Assembly (NCBI GenBank): GCA_016931575.1
Contig: JAFGEO010000035.1
Location: forward strand, 51,862 to 115,861
Origin: Bacteroidales bacterium
Lineage (GTDB): Bacteria; Bacteroidota; Bacteroidia; Bacteroidales; UBA10428
Length of the DNA stretch: 64,000 bases
Direction of reading: 5' to 3'
The stretch's first letter is position 1. Every line of letters begins with the position of its first letter. The notes beneath the pieces are model-generated. The model saw only the letters and a list, made by a program, of their open reading frames with translations, searched no databases and had not been told where the DNA came from. Below, piece after piece: positions 58,942 through 64,000 of this stretch. The translations under genes and the position numbers were made by a program.

Positions 58942-59808
58942 ATGAAATCAATATTCTATATTAGGATCCTGGTGATGATCAGCCTATTCAGCTTTTCAGT
59001 CGCTACCGCTAAATCAATACAAGTCATTACCCTTCAGTGTACAACTGAAGCCGCCTCGCAGGAGGCTCTTGACCAATCGGCTACCATTATTAAAAGGCGA
59101 TTAGAAGCTATGCATCTCAAACCCGTGAAAGTCAGGGTTGATAACAAAACCAAAAGTCTGGAAATTGAACTGGGCAGGGAAATTCCTATGAATTTCATTG
59201 ATGATCTCCTTATCGGAAAAGGCACTACTGATTTTTTTGAGACTTATGCACGTCGGAATGTATTGCCTGGTATTGATAATGACAGTCCTTTGCGAGACTT
59301 GCTCAACATACCCGGGATGGACAAGCAAACCGTTTTTGGGTCAAACGTTCTCGGAACATGCGCCGACAGTATGCGCCCCCGAGTAGATAAATTTCTCAGG
59401 GAGCATTATGTTAGAAATGAAAGTGAAAGTATACGCTTTGCCTGGAGTGCAAAACCAGGTCCTGACGGAAACTACGGCCTGTATATGCTTAAGCAGGCTC
59501 CTGCCATGGATGCTTCAGACATTGCACAATCTGAGGTGGATTTGAGTGCAGGATCCGGAGAACCCCGCCTGATGATCCGGTTCAACAATCCCGGGACAGC
59601 AAAATGGGCGGAGTTAACGGGCAGTCAGATCGGTAAAAGTGTAGCCATTGTCCTCAACAACCGCGTATATTCAGCCCCGGTGGTGCAGAACAAGATCAAG
59701 GGTGGGGTGTGTATGATCACCGGTAATTTTTCCATTGAGGAGATCGAGGAGCTTGATGCACTGCTCAGCCATGGGAAACTGCCGCTGGAGTTTGAGCTTG
59801 ATATGTAA
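58942..59808 (+). CDS. Exported stand-alone SecD P1-type protein
   Basis: This 288-residue protein has a signal peptide (~1-24). Its remainder corresponds to the periplasmic P1 region of SecD/SecDF: an N-terminal base half with IIKRRLEAM and IEIELGREIPMNFIDDLLIG, GTTDFFETY, and a C-terminal half with GEPRLMIRFNNPGTAKWAELT, AIVLNNRVYSAPVVQNKIKGG and ITGNFSIEEIEELDALLSHGKLPLEFEL. The six TM helices and the following domains of SecD are absent. It may act in the periplasm on exported proteins. It is followed by a REP-like terminator. Confidence 0.8.
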   Translation: MKSIFYIRILVMISLFSFSVATAKSIQVITLQCTTEAASQEALDQSATIIKRRLEAMHLKPVKVRVDNKTKSLEIELGREIPMNFIDDLLIGKGTTDFFETYARRNVLPGIDNDSPLRDLLNIPGMDKQTVFGSNVLGTCADSMRPRVDKFLREHYVRNESESIRFAWSAKPGPDGNYGLYMLKQAPAMDASDIAQSEVDLSAGSGEPRLMIRFNNPGTAKWAELTGSQIGKSVAIVLNNRVYSAPVVQNKIKGGVCMITGNFSIEEIEELDALLSHGKLPLEFELDM

Positions 59809-59814
59809 AAAAAA

Positions 59815-59844
59815 GGTAGAGACGCCATGTAAGGCGTCTCTACC
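59815..59844 (-). terminator. REP-like palindrome acting as terminator of the OmpA gene
   Basis: GGTAGAGACGCC (59815-59826) and GGCGTCTCTACC (59833-59844) form a perfect 12-bp stem with loop ATGTAA. On the minus strand it is followed by a run of eight T from the A-stretch before 59815, so it should terminate the large OmpA/PD40 gene. The GTAGAGACG...CGTCTCTAC core is a palindrome found scattered in Bacteroidota and cyanobacterial genomes (established knowledge as I recall it). Confidence 0.65.
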
Positions 59845-59876
59845 AATATACTATATCGTATTACATCGGTACCAGT

Positions 59877-62765
59877 CTACTTCGGCAAATACATCACAAT
59901 CTCCACCTTACGGTGTTTCTGCAATTCTTCTTCGCTCATATCTTCCCATTTTTCTCCAGCCTTCAGCGATCCGGTTTCACCGAATGAGAAGGTCCTGATA
60001 CGGCTTTCACCGATGCCATTGTTAGAAAGGAAATCCTTCACCGCCTGTGCCCGGTTCCGGGAGAGCTTTTCGTTATAGGCTGCATCGCCCAGCGGGTCGG
60101 TATAGCCCTTAATGGTTACGTAGAGCCGGTTATCCCCCAAAAGCACCTTAATAACTTCGTCGGCCAGCGTGATTTTTGCCTCCTGTTGGATGGCATAATC
60201 GTTCAGGTTGAAATTGATCGTGATCACATCGAAGACCGGATCGGTGATCTCATTTTTCTTTTCGATATCCTTACTGAGTGATGTGGTATCCACTTTCAGG
60301 GCAATCGTCGAAGCATCAAAATTATCCTTAACATAGGTAAGGTCTGTCTGTATATTCACCCTTTCGTTCTGTGGAAGCTTCAGGTTCACCTGGAGGCGCT
60401 GCATTTTGGTAATGTAGTACTTCCTTCCGTCTACGGCCAGGGTAGTCAGCACATTGCGGGCAGCTTCCTGTTGTCCGAATTCTTTTGCCGGAGTGAGGCT
60501 GAAAACGATCTCTTTCTCCGCTGCAATATCCAGCTCTTTGGAGAGTACCCCAATATCGATTAGTTCCCCACTGGTATTGTCACTCGCTGCTTTTATCTGG
60601 GAAAGGCTCTTCATGTAGGCTTCCTGCGATTCGTTGTCAGTTCCCAGGTCGTATTTCACACCTTTAGTCAGCGGAATGACGACACCCTGATCGTCGTCGG
60701 GAGCATCCGTACGTTTAAACGCCAGGATGTACATGGAACCGGGAATAATTGAAAGTTCGGTTGCCCTGATTTCTTTTCCTTTGATCACCTCACTGAATGA
60801 TTCGGTATTCACAAGAATGGGGAAGCCCTCCGATTCTTTAACGGGCTGCTCCTTCAGCACGGCTGCTTCATCAACCTTAACCCCACCTACCTTTTTAGGA
60901 CTGAAGTTATCCTTTAGGTGTGCGATATCCGTTTTGATATTGAAGTTGGCCTCCACGTCCAGGGGCAGCACAATGAAAAAGGAGTTACCCGTTACCGGTA
61001 CCTCCTGTCCATTGACAAACAGGGTAGTTATTTCTTTCGATTTTCCTTCAGCAAACCGATCATCATCAGGAACAAACCGGATCGTATATACCTCGCCCTC
61101 CCTTAGGAGTAGTTCCTTGGCCAGGGCTGTAAGATCGATGGTCCCGCTGCCTCCGGAATATTCCTGTTTCATCTCGTTCAGGGCGGCTTTGTAATCTTCC
61201 CCGATAGGTTTCATGCCTGCAGTGAATTCATATTTCATTCCGGGATCGAGGCGTATCATCGTTTCCTCAACAGCTTTTGGCCTAAGGAATAACCTGGCGC
61301 GTTGTTCAGGCAACAGATCCGGATTATACATCACATCAGTTACCAGGGTATTTTCGTGCCGGATAATCATTTTATAGGGCTCTTCGGGACGAAAGCCAAA
61401 GTTAAATCCCGTATTCCCTTCTTCTGCAATGTTATATTCAGATCCACTGTTCAGGTAAAGGTTGATCTTATCCTCCTCCATGGTCGTCTTACGCTTAAAC
61501 TTGTATGCGGCAAGCTTCACCTTGATATCAAGCATGTGCAGGCGGTAAATATCTTCTTTGCCAAAGCCTCCGGGACGATTGGAACAAAAATATCCTGTCA
61601 GTCCTTTTGGAGTGAAGCTAAGGGCATAGTCATCATATTTGGTATTGACCTTGCTCCCCAGGTTCTTTGGTGTACTTCTCTTCTCATTTAGGTTGACAGC
61701 ATATAGATCCAGTCCCCCAAGTCCATCATGTCCGGTAGATGAAAAATACAGGACCGTATCATTCAATACGTAAGGATACATTTCATCCTCATTCGAGTTG
61801 ATCGTACTTCCCAGGTTCTTTGGTTTTCCCCAGCTCCCGTTTTCCAGCTGACTGACATAGATATCCAGTCCTCCGGAGCCCCCCGGAGCGTCAGAGACAA
61901 AGTACATCAGGTTACCTTCCTTATTGAAAGAAATATGACCAATATTGGGGAAACCTTCCAGTCTCAGCTCTTCAGGTTTCAAATCAACATCCGCCCCGGT
62001 AGGGAGCACTGCAGAGTAGGACTTCATGCCTGAGCCGTCGGGATTGGCCCTGGTGAAATAGATCCGGTTTGTTTTTTTGGAGCTTGTTAACCAGCTTTCA
62101 GACTGAGCAGTAGTCAAACTGTTGTTGTACTTATTGAGTCGCCCAAGCTGGCCGCCTTCCACATAGCTTGCAGTATACAGGTTAAGAAAAGGATTCGACC
62201 CGTAGGCTGCCAGGTTTTTTCGTGTTGAAGCAAAGATAACCAGGTTCCAGAGGGCAGTCGGGCAGATTTCCGCTTCCGGGGTATTCAGCACACTTTCGTT
62301 TTCGACAATAAGCAGGGTAGAATCTTTATACATTTTAGCCCTGACATTCTGGTCACTGAGGTAACCGTGGATCTCGGAGCTGACAATCTCGTTATATTCT
62401 TCCATCCGCTTTTCGAAGCCCTTGACGTCCTTGTTTTTAAGTAATAACAGGGCAGCCTCCAGCCGGTGTTCATTGGGAATATACAATTTGGTACCAAACA
62501 GGATGCGAAAACTTTCTGCGGCCTGGTCATACAGCCCCAGGGCCTCATAAGCCTGCGCCTTTCTTAATACCGAATAGTAATTATTCCCGTCCAGGTCGAA
62601 AGCCATGTTGTAGTAAACGATGGCCTTTTTAAAGTCCTTCCTGTCGAAATAATAATCTCCCTTCTCATCAAAAATGTTTCGCACATCATTCACACTCACT
62701 TCAGATTGTGAATTGCTGGCATTAATAATGAACAGGGTCAAAAAAAGTACGAGTATAGTTCTCAT
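59877..62765 (-). CDS. Large OmpA/PD40/TPR outer-membrane-associated protein
   Basis: This 962-residue protein has a signal peptide (~1-20), TPR-like helices (~30-130: GDYYFDRKDFKKAIVYYNMAF), a WD40-like PD40 beta-propeller (~240-420: FPNIGHISFNKEGNLMYFVSD, MYPYVLNDTVLYFSSTGHDG, YDDYALSFTPKGLTGYFCSN), then a series of repeated beta segments (~450-830) and an OmpA-C peptidoglycan-binding domain (~850-962: ITIKGYTDPLGDAAYN, LSRNRAQAVKDFL). It likely links outer membrane to peptidoglycan. The form resembles proteins of Bacteroidota gliding or T9SS accessory gene sets, but the rest of such a set is not here. Confidence 0.88.
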   Translation of the reverse strand: MRTILVLFLTLFIINASNSQSEVSVNDVRNIFDEKGDYYFDRKDFKKAIVYYNMAFDLDGNNYYSVLRKAQAYEALGLYDQAAESFRILFGTKLYIPNEHRLEAALLLLKNKDVKGFEKRMEEYNEIVSSEIHGYLSDQNVRAKMYKDSTLLIVENESVLNTPEAEICPTALWNLVIFASTRKNLAAYGSNPFLNLYTASYVEGGQLGRLNKYNNSLTTAQSESWLTSSKKTNRIYFTRANPDGSGMKSYSAVLPTGADVDLKPEELRLEGFPNIGHISFNKEGNLMYFVSDAPGGSGGLDIYVSQLENGSWGKPKNLGSTINSNEDEMYPYVLNDTVLYFSSTGHDGLGGLDLYAVNLNEKRSTPKNLGSKVNTKYDDYALSFTPKGLTGYFCSNRPGGFGKEDIYRLHMLDIKVKLAAYKFKRKTTMEEDKINLYLNSGSEYNIAEEGNTGFNFGFRPEEPYKMIIRHENTLVTDVMYNPDLLPEQRARLFLRPKAVEETMIRLDPGMKYEFTAGMKPIGEDYKAALNEMKQEYSGGSGTIDLTALAKELLLREGEVYTIRFVPDDDRFAEGKSKEITTLFVNGQEVPVTGNSFFIVLPLDVEANFNIKTDIAHLKDNFSPKKVGGVKVDEAAVLKEQPVKESEGFPILVNTESFSEVIKGKEIRATELSIIPGSMYILAFKRTDAPDDDQGVVIPLTKGVKYDLGTDNESQEAYMKSLSQIKAASDNTSGELIDIGVLSKELDIAAEKEIVFSLTPAKEFGQQEAARNVLTTLAVDGRKYYITKMQRLQVNLKLPQNERVNIQTDLTYVKDNFDASTIALKVDTTSLSKDIEKKNEITDPVFDVITINFNLNDYAIQQEAKITLADEVIKVLLGDNRLYVTIKGYTDPLGDAAYNEKLSRNRAQAVKDFLSNNGIGESRIRTFSFGETGSLKAGEKWEDMSEEELQKHRKVEIVMYLPK

Positions 62766-62937
62766 GTTTTGCGGATGTTTTCACCTAAATTATTCAATAA
62801 ATACCAGAAATGAAAGTACGCCAGGCGGAAAATTTCCGTTATAGGAAAAGAACACCATGACCATATTGTTTTCACTTGCCTGAAACCAATTTGCCTTTTC
62901 ATGGTTTATTTCAATATAATCAGGTAATCGACTTGTT

Positions 62938-63843
62938 ATGGCTACAGTATTAATTACAGGAGGATCAGGACTGATCGGCAGACAGCTCACCAGGCAGCTG
63001 CTCGGGAAGGGGTATAAAGTTTTTATCCTGAGCCGTAAAACCGGGAAGCGGAGTGCCTTGCCAGTATATGAATGGGATCCGGAAAATGGTTTAATTGATG
63101 AGCGGGCACTAAGAGCTGCTGACTATATCGTACACCTTGCCGGAAGTGACATTGGCAGGAAAAGGTGGACGTCAAAAAGAAAAGAGGATATCAGGAGAAG
63201 CCGTGTACTATCGGGCAATTTATTGTTCGAAAAAGTGCAGGAGCTCGGGATCCGGCCGAAAGCCTTCATCACAGCTTCAGCCATAGGATACTATGGCACC
63301 CGGACATCTGAGAAGGTTTTCAAAGAAGAAGATCCGGCGGGTAACGATTTTCTGGGGCAAACCTGCCGGGATTGGGAGGCTGTCGCCGACCGTTTTGAAA
63401 AGGCGGGAATCAGGACAGTTCGGATCCGGACCGGGGTGGTTCTGTCAACGGAGGGTGGTATTTTGCCGCGACTGGCACTGCCTGTCAGAATGGGAATAGG
63501 AGCTGCACTCGGCACAGGAAAGCAGTTTATCCCCTGGATCCACATCCGGGACCTGGGCGACATTTTCATGAAGGCCATCAGCGATGAAGAAATGACCGGA
63601 GCCTATAATGCAGTGGCCCCTGCTCCCCTGACCAACCGGGAATTCACCCGGCAGATGGCAAAGAAACTCCGCAAACCCTTTTGGCTGCCAAACATTCCAG
63701 CAGTTGTCCTGCGACTGGTTTTTGGCGAGATGGCTGATGTACTGTTAAAGGGTAGCCGCATATCCGCTGAGAAGGTCCAGACTGCCGGCTTTCGGTTCAG
63801 GTTCCGGGATCTGGATATGGCGTTGGGAGATTTGATTAAATGA
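62938..63843 (+). CDS. TIGR01777-family NAD-dependent epimerase (SDR39U1-like)
   Basis: This 301-residue protein has the motif LITGGSGLIGRQLTRQLL at the N-terminus, the family's VYEWDPENGLID, VHLAGSDIGRKRWTSKRK, ASAIGYYGTR, WIHIRDLGDIF and GAYNAVAP, and a C-terminal domain (KAFWLPNIP-type FWLPNIPAVVLRL, SAEKVQTAGFRFRF). This is the whole pattern of the TIGR01777 nucleotide-binding epimerase group, whose function is poorly known. It is divergent from the OmpA gene. Confidence 0.9.
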   Translation: MATVLITGGSGLIGRQLTRQLLGKGYKVFILSRKTGKRSALPVYEWDPENGLIDERALRAADYIVHLAGSDIGRKRWTSKRKEDIRRSRVLSGNLLFEKVQELGIRPKAFITASAIGYYGTRTSEKVFKEEDPAGNDFLGQTCRDWEAVADRFEKAGIRTVRIRTGVVLSTEGGILPRLALPVRMGIGAALGTGKQFIPWIHIRDLGDIFMKAISDEEMTGAYNAVAPAPLTNREFTRQMAKKLRKPFWLPNIPAVVLRLVFGEMADVLLKGSRISAEKVQTAGFRFRFRDLDMALGDLIK

Positions 63844-63880
63844 GAAAGTGTTGAATTGATTAACTGAAGAACTGCATCAC

Positions 63881-63937
63881 CGTCGGCAAGCCTATGGCGA
63901 CCGAAGGTATCGTCGTCGGCAAGCCTATGGCGACCGA
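63881..63937. repeat. Two identical 24-bp direct repeats, period 33
   Basis: The 24-nt unit at 63881-63904 (starting CGTCGGCAAGCC, ending GGCGACCGA) recurs unchanged at 63914-63937. The block is framed by ACCGTC at about 63879 and GACGGT after 63938, and each unit contains short self-complementary pieces. It may be the beginning of a larger tandem or interspersed repeat that continues beyond the window. No gene follows within the last 60 nt. Confidence 0.6.
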
Positions 63938-64000
63938 GGGACGGTTTTGCCTGAACTTATTTGTCATGGGTTTATAGAAGGGTTGATGGTTTATGGTTTA

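Noticed and set aside
1..64000. CRISPR arrays, tRNA or rRNA genes
   Set aside because: No regularly spaced repeats beyond the two-copy unit at the right edge, and no cloverleaf or rRNA-like sequence was seen in the intergenic regions on reading; a covariance-model scan would be needed for certainty.

Overview
The window looks like a chromosomal segment of a Bacteroidota bacterium, most likely a free-living or sediment-dwelling polysaccharide degrader of the Marinilabiliales/Prolixibacteraceae kind (inference from gene content). The supporting signs are a TonB-dependent receptor with an N-terminal carboxypeptidase-regulatory-like domain, a type IX secretion (Por) C-terminal sorting domain, OmpA/PD40 and DUF4476 proteins, LytS/LytTR two-component genes, 7TM-type AraC regulators, and recurring promoters of the Bacteroidota form TTTG-N19-TAnnTTTG. 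No rRNA, tRNA, CRISPR array, complete insertion sequence or prophage was seen.

Layout. 1-10 kb: the 5' part of a PocR/PAS sensor kinase (reverse), a Kazal-like lipoprotein, a barrel-type outer-membrane protein, two GH43 glycosidases flanking a GNAT-nitrilase fusion, and small exported or membrane proteins, one apparently frameshifted. 10-21 kb: a CorA transporter behind a leader that can form two mutually exclusive hairpins, a ZmaR-like GNAT, an exported HExxH metalloprotein, an SDR with a zinc-ribbon-like tail, a truncated CPBP-like fragment, a DUF454-PL10 pectate lyase pair, an exported protein ending in an ExbD periplasmic domain, SanA and a TPR lipoprotein. 21-30 kb: a PAS-LuxR regulator divergent from an NmrA/FMN-binding/flavodoxin-like redox operon, a receiver-domain relic, an MBOAT plus SGNH-like acylation pair, an AraC regulator, small membrane proteins and a triple-DUF4476 protein. 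30-38 kb: a T9SS-exported GH44 glucanase, a GH43 beta-xylosidase, a lipoprotein metallopeptidase and a chemoreceptor. 37-44 kb: a HYC_CC_PP / HMA / TonB-receptor metal operon, a secreted protein ending in a Hint autoprocessing domain, and an AT-rich Panacea antitoxin plus small membrane protein pair.

44-53 kb: a PEGA lipoprotein, a glutathione peroxidase/OhrR operon with an apparent operator on its promoter, and a tightly overlapping operon (PIG-L deacetylase, nucleotide-sugar epimerase, WecG/TagA glycosyltransferase, two B12-type radical SAM enzymes) facing a ferredoxin-fused DUF362 protein. 53-64 kb: housekeeping oxidoreductases, a LytS/LytTR pair, an AT-rich PadR/creatininase cassette bracketed by 10-bp inverted repeats, an exported stand-alone SecD P1-type protein, a large OmpA/PD40 protein ending at a REP-like terminator, and a TIGR01777 epimerase.

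Functionally the CAZymes (three GH43, GH44, PL10) indicate use of arabinan/arabinoxylan, xyloglucan or other beta-glucan, and pectate. No SusC/SusD pair is present, so the enzymes are dispersed rather than arranged in a classical PUL. The strongest leads for new biology are the corA leader switch, the PIG-L/GT26/radical-SAM cluster, the secreted Hint protein, the exported ExbD and SecD domains without their membrane parts, the Panacea-linked membrane protein, and the PadR cassette with its double palindromic operator.
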